A DNA stretch of 64,000 nt from Collybiopsis luxurians FD-317 M1 (Eukaryota > Basidiomycota > Agaricomycetes > Agaricales > Omphalotaceae): positions 684,939-748,938 of the forward strand of contig KN834762.1 in the NCBI GenBank assembly GCA_000827265.1, read 5' to 3'. The notes beneath the pieces are model-generated. The model saw only the letters and a program-made list of their open reading frames with translations. It searched no databases and was not told the DNA's origin. Shown one piece after another: positions 1 through 10,860 of this stretch. The first letter of the stretch is position 1. Every line of letters begins with the position of its first letter. The position numbers and the translations under genes are program-made.

Positions 1-69
1 AAGTTGCACGCTCTTGAACCGCCCTCGCCTTCTCATGCCAGAAAATGGACTGACTTTGAATATGTATGA
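1..69 (+). CDS. Possible 3' end of a gene cut by the window edge
   Basis: An open frame from the first base reads about 22 residues ending in WTDFEYV and a TGA at 67-69, followed by AT-rich sequence that resembles a 3' UTR. No family can be recognised from so short a tail. It may equally be chance. Confidence 0.2.
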   Translation, partial: KLHALEPPSPSHARKWTDFEYV

Positions 70-1689
70 CCTCTCTCTACCTCTACGATGTGTGTAGTAT
101 AATTGTATTCGGTATGTAATATTTAACGGAAAGTTGAGGGGGAAGAACGACTGGGGCAAGCGGCATATTGCCGAAGCTTTCTCCCATCGACTAAGGACCA
201 AGGTACAACAGTTCTCCACTCTCCATTTCCTCTCAGTGTGCTTCTGAGTAAGGCTGCAGTGGCATGAGCTGAGCTTTATAATTCAAATACTGAAACTAAG
301 AAAAAACAGACAGTATGTTCACAGCGGATTAAAGATACTAAAGGGCATGATGAGATGAAAATCTGAATGAAGCTCTGCAGTATTTTTCAAAAATTCATCA
401 GAGTGACAGAACGTTATACTGTGTAATGAAAGGTAGTGAGTTTACAGAGGTGTACGTACTACGAAGATCATAAATGCTGAAGATTTGCAGTGAAAAAGTA
501 AGCTAATGAAAAAGCGCTTGTGATATGTGGATCGGAGACAAAGTATTAGACAATATAAGGTTAACGAAGGGAGGAAATTTAGACTTAAAAATGTGACTTC
601 CAGTACTAAAAAGTCGAAGGCCCGAGAGAGGAACGAGAAATGTGATTGCCAACCAGCAGGTCTCCAAATTTGGATGTCTTCCTATGTAAATGAATTATGT
701 CCTCTTTGTTCTTCCATCCAACACACATTCAACATGCTGCTCTATACTCTGCTCTGTCATTCCTTTGTCCTTGTAATCCTAGGTAGTAAGTGGGTCCGAA
801 ACATTCAATTTCCAAGAAATTAGCCATTTTCGTCGAGTTTTGTTTGCCGATGCTGACTGTGTAGCATTTTTTGTGAGGCAGCGAGGACAGCTTGACCGAA
901 GGATAACAGGAATCCGATTCTAAACAAGTCCAGGCAATTAGAATAAGCTACGTAGAAGAGGAGACCAAACACGAGACATAAAGAGACTTGGTTCTTATGG
1001 GGTTACCGAATATGACCTTTTTTGCACTGTAGCATACCGCCGTATGAGAAGCTGTATGAGAAGCTGATTTATACGACCTGATTCCAACTCCCCCCCGCGA
1101 GTTAAACAACATGTTTCAGAAGTGGGGAGTATTAGTAGGCCAGGGGAGGGGAGGTCGTTAAAGCGTACGATTGAATAGACAGACCAAGAATGTGATATTA
1201 ACAGATTTGTTAAACCCAAGCTTTCATCGAAATTTCATCCCTGACATAGAAGAAGGTAATTCTTGTGTGATCTCAGTCGTTAGATGCGTAGACTCGTTCT
1301 GGGATGATTCCCCAGCACGAGGCGTAAGGGGCAGAAAATTGTCGGCTATGGGTGTGTAGAAGACTCGGCTATCGGAATTCATCAGGGCACCACGAAGTCG
1401 AGCAACGATCTGACATATTTTCGTTGAATGAAAAACAGCGTTATATAGGGAAAGAACTTAACCAAATCGATACATATAGTCGACCTCGCGTCAAAAAACA
1501 ACGTCGAGGACAACTCGATTCCGAAGCAGAATCTAAAGCAGAGCATCCAAAGGGCAGGTTACGCAATCCTCCCCGGAAATCGATATGTCGTGATCAACTC
1601 TAAAAGTCATGGAAGGGTATATACACTGGCATGACCCCAGGGCCTAAATTTTGCTAGCTGTTAGTTCGATTTCATAGAAAGCATCGAAT
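70..1689. other. Region without a recognisable gene
   Basis: Short ORFs of 60-98 codons occur on both strands, but none shows a known motif, a convincing intron pattern or a paralog elsewhere in the window. I see nothing here that I can name. Confidence 0.5.
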
Positions 1690-3188
1690 TCAGCAGTGAC
1701 ATCGAGGTCAAGGATAACACTGATTCGGCCCGGTTTCATCGGAGCTGCTCTCACCTTCTACGTGAACACCTCTCGAAATTGCTGGAGAACCAGGATTCTA
1801 TCCTCTCACACTGCGGCCGCAAGGGGATATATGTCAAGTCTTGAATAGGCAAGAACCTAATGAAAAAGAGGGCCAAAAACGGGTGGCTGAGCAGTAAGTT
1901 TTCGGCTGCTCTTTAGCTATTCTGTCGCTGTAATGAAATGTCAGGAAACCGTGGATCCGAGTATGCGGGCGCAGACTGTTGGCTTCTGCAATCTGCCAAG
2001 AGTCTGGAAAGCTAACCAAACGCAGGAGAATTTTACTTCATCGGGCTCCTTGAGATCTCTGAACACTCCAATGGCATCGTCTCAACCGACCTCTCGCAAA
2101 GCTCACTCCCGCAGGATTCTTCCCCTCAATCCCGCTCCCACCACCGCCGCCAGCCGCCACCTTGCTCACTCTCTCTAGGTATGCAATATGTTCCTCCGCT
2201 GAATCCTTGATCAGCTTCGCCGAAGACCCTCAGGCTGGTCCACGATCGCGGAATACAGCTGCCACCATCACCAATGATCAGCTGTCGCATTAAATTCATT
2301 CGTAACGACTATTACTGCTATTCATGAACAGCTTTAAACCAACGAGTCGCCACAATCACTTTCCGCCATTCATTGATTTGAGCTCTACTCACTCTACTTT
2401 CGATCGAACGCTGCTAATTACTGTAAACTTTTTGCTGCATCTAGTCGCGGTATATACTAAACTGTTGCCAACGGGAAGTGAAGGATTGAAGTCGTCACTT
2501 AGCCTGCGCACCTTGTAGACTTTCTTCTGAGACGCTAAACTACTTCCTATGGCCTATGTTACACTCGGTCTATAATTCATCTACCCGTCGTTATGTGTTA
2601 CCGCCACCGGTTGGAACGCATCATTGAAAATTATCCCGATATTCTACGACAGGGCTAAGTATGGAAGAGTATGTGTTTCTACCTGTCTCTGCATTCACCG
2701 AAGTATGACGATCTCCATCCGTATCAATATCAAAGCATCAATTGCCATCGTTTCAGACGATATCAAGAAACATTCTTTTGACCCAACACTTCCACCCATT
2801 CTTTCCCATCCTATCCTATATAGAGTTCAATGAAATCAGGAGGACTTGAACGCATAAGGGGTGCGCTGAATCTTCTCCGTAGAAATCCGTGTACTCCATA
2901 GTGAGTGTAACCCAGTGAAGAGTATATCTCACCCTCTCTTTAGCGCTCTGCCGTAGACCCCATAGAGGGCACCGGCTGGTCCGATGTGGTACCGGGTAGA
3001 GCTTACACACTATATATCCTGTAGCTGTGCGTAGAATTACGCAACTTTTCACATGGACATCATTTCTCCAAAACCTTGTCAGTTTGGGAATCACGCATTC
3101 ACTTAATTATTATATAGCCCTCGAACAGTGGCCCGAGTATCCTTTCTCGTTCTCCCAACCTTCTTGCGTCCTACACTGTTCCATTTAT
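1690..3188. repeat. Duplicated upstream flank of the DUF6533 gene, copy 1
   Basis: This stretch is colinear with 18,810-20,284 and in part with 23,020-23,633. Shared landmarks include CACTGATTCGGCCCGG (near 1,720 and 18,832), GTTGCCAACGGGAAGTGAAGG (near 2,464 and 19,470) and the run leading into the DUF6533 start codon. It is the 5' flank of the paralogs that follow. Many indels and substitutions separate copy 1 from the other two, so copy 1 is the most diverged. Confidence 0.7.
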
Positions 3189-4736
3189 ATGTCCCAATTG
3201 GATCCAAGAGATGTGCAGATTCAAATGTGCGAATAATCTGATTACATTTGCTTTGACGACCCATCTCTGTCTCTGCTCGCAGGAATTGGACACACTATGT
3301 TGGGCTTATGCAAATCGGTACGTTCAGTTCATTACAGTTCACTGATGTCAAAGGACAGAGATGAAACTTTCTGCTTAGTGATTCTGATTTACGACTGGTT
3401 TCTCACCTTGGACCAAGAAGTTGAACTGATCTGGCAATGCCCATCCAAGACCAGACTTCCAGTGATACTCTTCTTTTCTAATCGGTATCTGACACTCTTA
3501 GGGAATATTCCCATTACTGTACTATTCTTCTGGAGTAAACCAATCAATTCAGACAATGTAAGTTGGATTGTTTGCCTGCAGATGATATATTGACTTGAAC
3601 AGCCCGAATTGGGGTAAGTTGAGACTGGAAGATTCTTCTTGTGCGGTCATTCATGTTTGCTTCCTACCATGTTAGAAGTCGATATTTTGACTTCTACGTG
3701 CAGACACTCCTGGCCTTAGTCCAGCTCAATATCTTCGGTGGGGGCACAAATCTTTTCCCAAAAAAATGATATCTCAAAGCTTTGTCAGTGCTTTTCACAC
3801 TCAGGGTGACGGCTTTGTATGGTGGAAGTGGATGGATCAAGCTGTTTCTCTTTGTCTTAGGATTAGCCGTTACTTGCAACTCTATAGTCAGTGATTTTCT
3901 CTATTATATTATGCCTTCCATATGCCACAGTGAATGAACTTTCTAGTAGGTACACCTAGCTCTGGCAGATCGACAGCCTTTTGTCGATATTAAAACACTG
4001 TCAGTGTTAAACCAGATTGGTAATATACCGATCTTTACAACTTCACAGTAGGTTTCCCATTCCAGATTCTTTGCTCTAAATGATTACTTATTCTGCTTAG
4101 AGGACTTGGTGTGTTCAGCTGGATTGTTTATTTTGACAATCACTTAGGCCTTGTAGATTTCACCTTTGTTTGGGTCGGAAACTTTATCTTTGACCTCTGT
4201 GTCTTCTCTTTGACTGTCTGGAGGACAATTGATATATATAGAAGCACATACATCCAGGGGGGGATAGGAACTGTCATTATACGAGATGGTGAGATTATTA
4301 ATTTTTGTTCAGATATCTTTCTGGCTGACAAGGCTTGTGAGGTCTCATGTACTTTGGAATTATCACTCTGGTGACATTAGGAAATTTATTGGTTTTTGTG
4401 GTAAAGAAAATCAATCTTCATTCTTATCTACTTCTGCTGATTGTTCTTTTCCTCTGCCTAGCTTGGAACAGTAAGATGTCTGTTGAAATTTGACCTAGAC
4501 ACCACCTGATACTTTTGTGAAAACAAGGAACTGCTGAAAGGGTTATTAACCATTCCCTCCAATAGGTAGGTCCGATTTTTTCCTTCCATTTCCAAGTAAT
4601 TGAATGCCTTATCTTCCTTATTTGTAGCCTATCCAGCCTATTGATGTCGCATATGATGCTGAATCTGCGAGAAGATAATGAATACACTATGAATCATTCA
4701 GTACCGACACAACTCTCAGAAATTCTATTCAATTAA
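3189..4736 (+). CDS. DUF6533-type multi-pass membrane protein, paralog 1
   Basis: The split gene has a first exon starting MSQLDPRDVQ. A short exon reads NWTHYVGLMQI, and the DUF6533 signature follows: VILIYDWFLTLDQEVELIW, then an NRYLTLLGNIP helix. Later exons give DFYVQTLLALVQL, LRVTALYGG, FDLCVFSLTVWRT, RDG|LMYFGIITLVTLGN and a tail MSHMMLNLRED ending EILFN-stop at 4,736. Exons joined at GT-AG sites keep frame up to LRVTALYGG. The junctions between about 3,890 and 4,110 and just before the last exon are not resolved, so total length is uncertain. DUF6533 proteins are very common in agarics, have about seven predicted TM helices and no established function. Copies 2 and 3 lie at 20.3 and 23.6 kb. 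No disabling change is seen in the exons I could join. Confidence 0.8.
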
Positions 4737-5555
4737 AGGACACTTTGAAATGAAATGTATTTGTAGTTAATTTGGAAATATATGCTTCGAGTTTCGAAAC
4801 TCATTAATTGCCTCATTATATTCAATCATCGGCGTAGCTCTGACCGCGGTATTATGAACTTGAGCACAGCTTTAAATTAGTTAGGCGCGCTGAACTTGAA
4901 AAAGAGAGGGATGAATACTTACCAGAGAAAACCGACTGCCATATTCAACAAATATATATACTACAACGTTGAGGGCATGAAATCTGATGAGCGATGCAAA
5001 CTTATTTTTTTTTCACTAGTTTGAGCAGCATATCCTTCTTACACAGTACACCCATCCCCATTGCTACATTCAGCCCGAGCCCCTACATAGTACTCGGCTG
5101 TCCTGTTAAATAATAAATCGGCAAAATTTGGCCTGATATAACAATATTTGGACCAGGTTTTTCCTGATTAAGTTCAACATGGTGTATTTACAGAATCTTT
5201 CTCTCGGATTGTCATTTCCACCGGCTCCCAGTTTTATGAAGAGTTTGCTCGGTCCTTGCATATTCTATTGAAGTATAGCCACCTGCAGAAGGTGAATATT
5301 CCCCCTATGGATATGGACAATTCAGCCTGGTAAATTCTGTTCCAACGCGACCGAACCTATGAAACCAGTACTTTATAATTCACCTCCAAAGTAAAAGCCG
5401 CGCTTACTCTCTTAGTTCGCTGCCTCATCATTATGCACTATTCGAGTTGCTGCTTCGTTTACATTTTATCCGTTTTCTGTCATAATTATATAACCGTAGA
5501 GGCTCTGATATAAACATCCAAAGTACCATTAGGCACCACCTACGCCTGCTGAACA
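4737..5555. other. Intergenic; holds copy 1 of a repeated GH3 flank
   Basis: From about 5,195 to 5,535 the sequence matches 14,040-14,330 and 16,960-17,280, with landmarks AGAATCTTTCTCTCGGATTG and CATAACCGTAGAGGC-type runs. It adjoins the GH3 pseudogene here and at 17.3 kb, so this is the ancestral 3' flank of that gene. The rest is AT-rich with no gene that I can see. Confidence 0.55.
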
Positions 5556-5559
5556 ACAT

Positions 5560-7350
5560 CCCAAATATTGTGCACACATTGATCACCGTGAGTTTGCCTA
5601 CAAGTGGCACTATTGAAGTTGAACACCAAACTCATGAAAAAATCAAATGCTTTGAAAGAACCCTCTATACTCTTCTCTCCAGAAACCATCCAACTCATGA
5701 AATCAGAAGAAATTACCAGAACTCACCTCATTTCCTGTTGAGAAATTATCATCGCGATGGTCTGATTTACTCCAGCTGTGAGGAAGATGTTGTCGAATCC
5801 CGGAAAGATTGGGTAATTCACCTGCAGAAGTCAGGAAACCTGGATAAAGTTGGGGGGACTTCTGTGCCGCCTGTGGATCCTGTGCTGAAGATAGCCGAGA
5901 TAAAGGAAATGGATGGTTGGAGAAAAGAACACAAAAAATAGGAGAATTACGTGCAAGAGAGACCGAAACTGAACTCACAGCCAGATGCTATGCCTTTGGA
6001 ATCCATCTATTGGTAGTCCAGGAAGACACCTTCAGTATAGTTGATCTGATGAGTGGGCTGGTCAGTATCTTTCTTTTATTCCTAATCGGACAATAAGAAG
6101 CGTCTTACGACCGGGAAAGGATCAATGCCATAAACAAGTTCCGTGCCATACGAGGCCTCGTCCTATTCCAACAGTAACAGTTAGAAAACATGCATAATCA
6201 GAACACAGCGAGACACTCACATCATCAATGCTAAAAGGAAGGCCGGCCGCTAGGATTCACAGCTCTCCATAGCACATCCACAAGCGAAGGACCCATTTGT
6301 TCTCCGGGCGCTCCAGCATATAAGATTGCAGTAATATTCGGATAATTATTCCACGAGCTCATCGGCACAGGTCCCACAGAATGCATCACAACGACCGTGT
6401 TAATACCGCTACGACGTCTTCGATCAAGCTACCTGCGCAGCATAAGAGAGTTTTCAGCATCACAATCGGGTACAGTTTCGATAGAACTAAACAGCATCTT
6501 ACCTCCCTCGAACCAAAGGTTCGGATCGTTGCTATCCTCTCCGTGCCCATCGGCGATTTGGTAAAATCCCAGTTCGTCGCTCATCCTGCGAGAGATAGTC
6601 GCTCAGTTGATGATATCCTCGCACGAAGAATTAAGGCTCACGCGTTGGCCAAAACAAGGGCAAGGACTTTACCTTTTACCACAGCTGGACCTCCGGTCAA
6701 GTCATTCCAGGTGATATCAGTCGAGATCATAGCAAATGACGAAGCAAAAATCTTGAACGGGAGGTACGGTAAATGCAACGTTGTTAGAGCAGAACCCCGC
6801 CTAGTGGAGAGAATAACAGGTCAGTAGACCAGCAACGAGAGAAAGCTTGGATAATGTACGTACATACCCAATAACTATTGCTCTGGTGTCACATTCATTG
6901 AGACCTCTGGCACAATTCAGGTCGAGCTGCTGTGTGTCGTAAGACTCGTAACCGATAACCACAATAGTCTTGAGGTCTTTCGATAGCGGGAGGCCACCAC
7001 CGCTACTCGTACAGTTATTCTTGAGCAAAACAGTGCTTGCATTCCCAATCTGCCTCACAAGCGCGGTGTGCGCGCGTCTCTACGAACGTTTACATTCTCA
7101 TTAAGGTCACAACTGCCGTCAGGACTTTGAGCGTCCAAATTGGTCTCAGGGAACCATGTAAAGATTATGAGAGGATGAGACCGGGCGCTAGGAAGCTGGA
7201 GCTGGAACAGACCGAACCCTGTCCTTGACGGAACCAAGGCATCAAGATGCGTACCACCATCTCGTCCAGCCTCTAGCAAGTACATGGGGTGGCCATCAGT
7301 TGGGAGACTGCGGAACAGACTCGCCGCTTGAGACACTTGCCCACTGTTTA
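5560..7350 (-). pseudogene. Decayed GH3 beta-glucosidase, copy A
   Basis: Read on the minus strand from high to low coordinate, pieces of a glycoside hydrolase family 3 protein appear in the right order but in different frames. First comes a PDGSCDLNENVNV-like stretch near 7,100, then NASTVLLKN and GLPLS (about 6,980-7,040), IVVIGYES, and a CARG..ECDT segment near 6,900. A degenerate nucleophile-distal region follows near 6,300. Then INYTEGVFLDYQ, a MDSKG run and FSFGLS appear near 5,975-6,045, and finally a fibronectin-III-like strand PQLYPGFLTSAGE near 5,850. Intact family members hydrolyse terminal beta-glucosides from cell-wall glucans. Internal stops and frameshifts separate the pieces and the N-terminal catalytic barrel is missing, so this copy cannot make the enzyme. 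A shorter copy is at 17.3 kb. Confidence 0.75.
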
Positions 7351-7524
7351 CCGCAGATTGCGGGCCACTGAATAAACCGCCGCATGTGGAGACATATATA
7401 CACAGTACTTACGTGAAACGGTAATGGAATCTCCAGGTTGTTCCATGTCAAAGACGAAGAAAATCGAGGTCAAAGAGTAACTGTCGTCCGGGCCGGTTTT
7501 ACCGGATCCATTGAAGGCTCACAA

Positions 7525-7705
7525 GCAATCGCGTTATCACCTCCGCCACTCTTCGACCAACTTCAGGTTGCATAGTCCTGTAATCGACTTCATTGGCCAT
7601 GCTGGTGTGAGGGTGCAGAGTGTGATACTCGCTGGTTGCCTTTGTGACGCAGTGGCTTCGAATCTGCTTCGGCCGCGAGTGAAACCTCTCTTTATACGAC
7701 CTTGC
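7525..7705 (-). pseudogene. Relic of the PYTLRPAWP/PPxY membrane-protein family
   Basis: A minus-strand frame reads ASQRQP, then SITLCTLTPAWP, then LCNLKLVEEW. These align in order with ASQRQLKPGSVTPYTLRQAW of the gene at 35.6-36.3 kb and with ITPYTLRPAWP...YNLKPEW of the gene at 37.3-38.2 kb. Neither the TM segment nor the PPxY tail is attached. I take it as a sixth, broken member of the family described at 25.6-38.2 kb. Confidence 0.6.
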
Positions 7706-7830
7706 GCAAGAGTGCAATAGGAACCAGATACGCCATATAGCGATCCCTCCTAGGGGTTTATAGGGTGTATCTGAGGTCTCTTTGAAGGCTTACGCTACTG
7801 CTCTCAGCAGACAACAAGGTCGCACTATCG

Positions 7831-8298
7831 ATGATCCTGGAGCTGTCCCGCCTTTTTTGGCCTTTCGCGATGGAGGGGTTGTCGAGTTTGGACTTTCCCG
7901 CACTCATCCAACCCGAACTACAGGAGCAAGGAACCAGCTATTTGCAAGGCCTTAGAGAGCGTGAGTTGAGTCTAGATACCCCAGATGCCCTAGACTTACC
8001 CAGTGTGAGCTGCAGGAAACGCATGAGATACGAAAGCTGCCCAGGAGCAATGCCTATACAAGGAGAATCTTGCCGCGAAAAAGAACGGCAAGAACTCGCT
8101 GCGTTCGCTGAAATAACCTTTACTTGCAGCATCTGTTCCGACGTATTGCTAGATGAAGACCTAGCATTGATTGGAAAGTGCTCTCACCAGCTCTACCGCC
8201 AATGTCTCCGAGCTATACACTGTCCAACACACATGATTTCGAATAGTATATCTGATGCGTATGAACGGTTCAAAAACTCTTTTAGATCCAAGAGGTGA
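7831..8298 (+). CDS. Truncated RING-finger-like protein
   Basis: A 155-codon ORF starts at ATG 7,831. Residues near 97-130 read FTCSICSDVLLDED..., then GKCSHQLYRQCLRA, the C-x2-C ... C-x-H-x4-C half of a RING domain as found in RBR-type ubiquitin ligases of agarics. The second zinc-binding half is not recognisable: after CLRAIHCPTH the ORF runs only about 25 more residues and ends. This is therefore either the first exon of a gene whose later exons I cannot find, or a truncated remnant. The N-terminal 90 residues show nothing I recognise. Confidence 0.45.
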   Translation: MILELSRLFWPFAMEGLSSLDFPALIQPELQEQGTSYLQGLRERELSLDTPDALDLPSVSCRKRMRYESCPGAMPIQGESCREKERQELAAFAEITFTCSICSDVLLDEDLALIGKCSHQLYRQCLRAIHCPTHMISNSISDAYERFKNSFRSKR

Positions 8299-9206
8299 GC
8301 GATCCCTTTTACCTTATTCGTACAGACAATGCTGCAGCTCACACTACAATTCTAGCCTTCTTCGCTCTTTGCATATTCTTTCTCATACAAAAATTTCCAC
8401 GAAGTACCATCCGACTCTGTCGGCTCTCTGACGAAGTTCATGTACCTTCGTACTCACACGAGTAAGTATTCTAAAGAGTAATGAGAACAGATATGAATTT
8501 TCGACTATGCACGCATAGTGTCAGCTGCTGCGCGGTTCTCAGACTCTTTTGTCCCTTCTTTTATCGAATAAACCATGCTGTTATGTGCGTGTTCTTTGTA
8601 TTCAATGGATTGTCCTTCTGACAAGTCGTCCTGTCATTTAAGCATCCAGCCACTCGGTGCATGAAGGATCCCGATGGCTTATCTGCCTATCTGACATAGT
8701 CTGGATGCTAGTAATAGGACTAAAGTCTCCGAAATTTAGAGCGAAGATCATGAACGTGGGGCCTGTACGAGAGCGTTATCTGATTTGAGTGCATTACAGC
8801 GACGGGCTCCATTTTTTACTACAAAAATCCCTTTGTGGTATGAACTAAGGTGCGGTAATTATGCGTGCCTTTAGCGGTGTTTCGACCAAAGAAAGCTGGT
8901 TCTAGAAGAAGTCTAGGACAAAAAATGCTTTGTGTGACGCTGCTAATTTTCTTGATGATCTTGATTATCCTACCACCTAGATGTACAGTTCACGTCTGCG
9001 GAGCTTTGATACATACCGGGTCCCAAGATAGGATATATAAGGTTTTTTCTCTACGTATCTCGGCCAGAATCTCATGATTGAGGCCTCATACTATTGTGTT
9101 GTAGTCACAGGCTGTTCATAGATTTATATATCAAGGACTTCATAGAACCTCGAACTCGAGCCGGCCCCATCCATAACGTTCCTTTCGTCAGGATTCAGTT
9201 GTGAAA
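8299..9206. other. Intergenic region
   Basis: Apart from a 70-codon ORF at 8,865 with one hydrophobic stretch and no supporting features, nothing is recognisable. Part of it must hold the promoter of the gene starting at 9,207. Confidence 0.4.
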
Positions 9207-10674
9207 ATGTCCAAAGATCACATAAAGCTCTACACGAGTCTGCTATCGTCTGTGTATAATGGAACTGCACTTTGGAACCCCGATCAAGGATACAATGCCA
9301 AAGATTTGAAGCGGCGTCCCCATATTCGCCCTGGCGATGTTGGATATATAGATGAAGATGGCAGCTTTGTCCGCCTTTTCAATCTACATCTTGAAAAGGA
9401 TCATCCTGAACAAGGGAGGGCTGTTCCAGAGGAGTTTGAAGAACCTCTGACCGATAACTCGGAGTTGTCCTTTGAGGCACCCGACCTTCACCATTTCTAC
9501 AAGCGGACCGCTTGGAGGGGAAGTGCCAAAGCAGCGGTGTATGTTTATGGGTTCTTGTCACTTTCACCTGCTCGCTTTTGAACATTGTGTACTTAGGTCT
9601 GTCTCGCCGGCTAATGCTGGCGCTTCATTGTCATACGAGTTCGAGCACAAAACCGGTGCCATTCTTGGCTTTTTTGATACCGGAGTACGGCATAAGTCAC
9701 CTCAAGTCGCGGATTACGAAAAAGAGTTTGTGAAGAACGGGAGGAGCTGGCTTAGGGCCGCTCAAACCGTTAGATCAGGTCTGGATGACACGGATCTGAA
9801 ATTGGTTACACAGTGTACTCGTGTGCAATCGTGGGTCAGAGGCATTCTTGAGGACAAAAGTACTGAAGGGAGTTTTTCGCTGTCGGTTGGTATCGATCCT
9901 GTCTCTGCTGGCTCCCAAATATCAAGGACAGTTGAATACCGAGGTGGTGGCAACATAAAATATGGTCCTGGGGAGCGGATAAAGAAGTCATCCCAAAACT
10001 CAATTACCAGTCTTCAGAACTCATCACAACGGCACAAAGGCAAAGATAAGAAACGTTCCGGGAAGGAAAAGGCCTCAGTATCCGCATCAGCATCCCAGTC
10101 AGAGTCATCTGCCTCTTCACTGCCAAATACTGGCAAACTGGATGTGATTAGAAAGTTGTCTGACCAGTGTATTTTTATACACTCATACAGGATGCAGTCA
10201 AGGCGGAACTGGTTTTCCCAAAGGTTCCAGGCAGGAGCAGGACCTCATCATCTTCCAAAGGGTGATGACCCTGACAAAGATGTTCTATTGGTGCGGGACC
10301 AGCTGAATGCAGAGGAGAGCTCTAGTCACCACCAACAACCATCTCTCAAGCCGCATTGGGCTCGGAAAATTGCAAGTGGGCTGATTCCTCAAAAGTTGCA
10401 GGCATCTGCAGCATCTCAAAAATTTCCAAAAGACAAAGAGGAGGCAGAAGAAGTGAGGATCACTTATTGTCGCCATTGCCACTCAGTACTTATTACTTTA
10501 ACAGAGTTGGGATCATATGGACATTGTTTTCAATTATATTTTTCAAGTACAATTTCAGACTTTCAAACAGTGTCTATTCTTACATTGCATATTCAGAAAT
10601 CGGATGCTGAACTTGCCTTGGTACATGAAGATGATCTTTGGGTGCATGCTAAATCCTTTCCCATTGAAGTATGA
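9207..10674 (+). CDS. Agaric-specific protein of unknown function
   Basis: Exon 1 (9,207-9,538) begins MSKDHIKLYTSLL and contains ALWNPDQG and RPGDVGYIDEDGSFVRLFNL. A 58-bp intron joins it in frame to SVSPANAGASLSYEFEHKTG, ILGFFDTG and NGRSWLRAAQ from 9,597. This layout (WNP..., GDVG...DGSF..LFN, GAxLSYEF, a long Ser/Lys-rich segment, QCIFI near 10,170, then a VTHDDxW-like element, here ALVHEDDLW near 10,620) is one I know from large unnamed agaricomycete families, often with many paralogs. No biochemical role is established. The 3' part is uncertain: GTGAGG at 10,453 looks like a donor with an acceptor near 10,597. Beyond 10,674 an open frame (10,671-10,883) may be a further exon, possibly fused to the WD40 gene downstream. 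Confidence 0.6.
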
Positions 10675-10860
10675 CTTCTTCATTTGAGGATCAAGAGACT
10701 GCTGACATTCATATTATTTCCAAGGACCAGAAATCACTAACCGCTGATGTGATATTGGAACAATGTCATCCAGAAGTAGCTTTTCAAGAGTATAATGGGG
10801 TCAGAGGTGCATGCATCTGCACAGATTTCATTCAATTGCTCCTATCACTAACTAGAGCTG

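Noticed and set aside
7055..7336. Intact small protein with GGTHLDALVPSRTGFG
   Set aside because: It is one frame of the GH3 pseudogene, flanked by other frames that continue the same family alignment.
8865..9077. 70-codon ORF with a hydrophobic stretch
   Set aside because: No paralog, no start context, no splice support. Likely chance.
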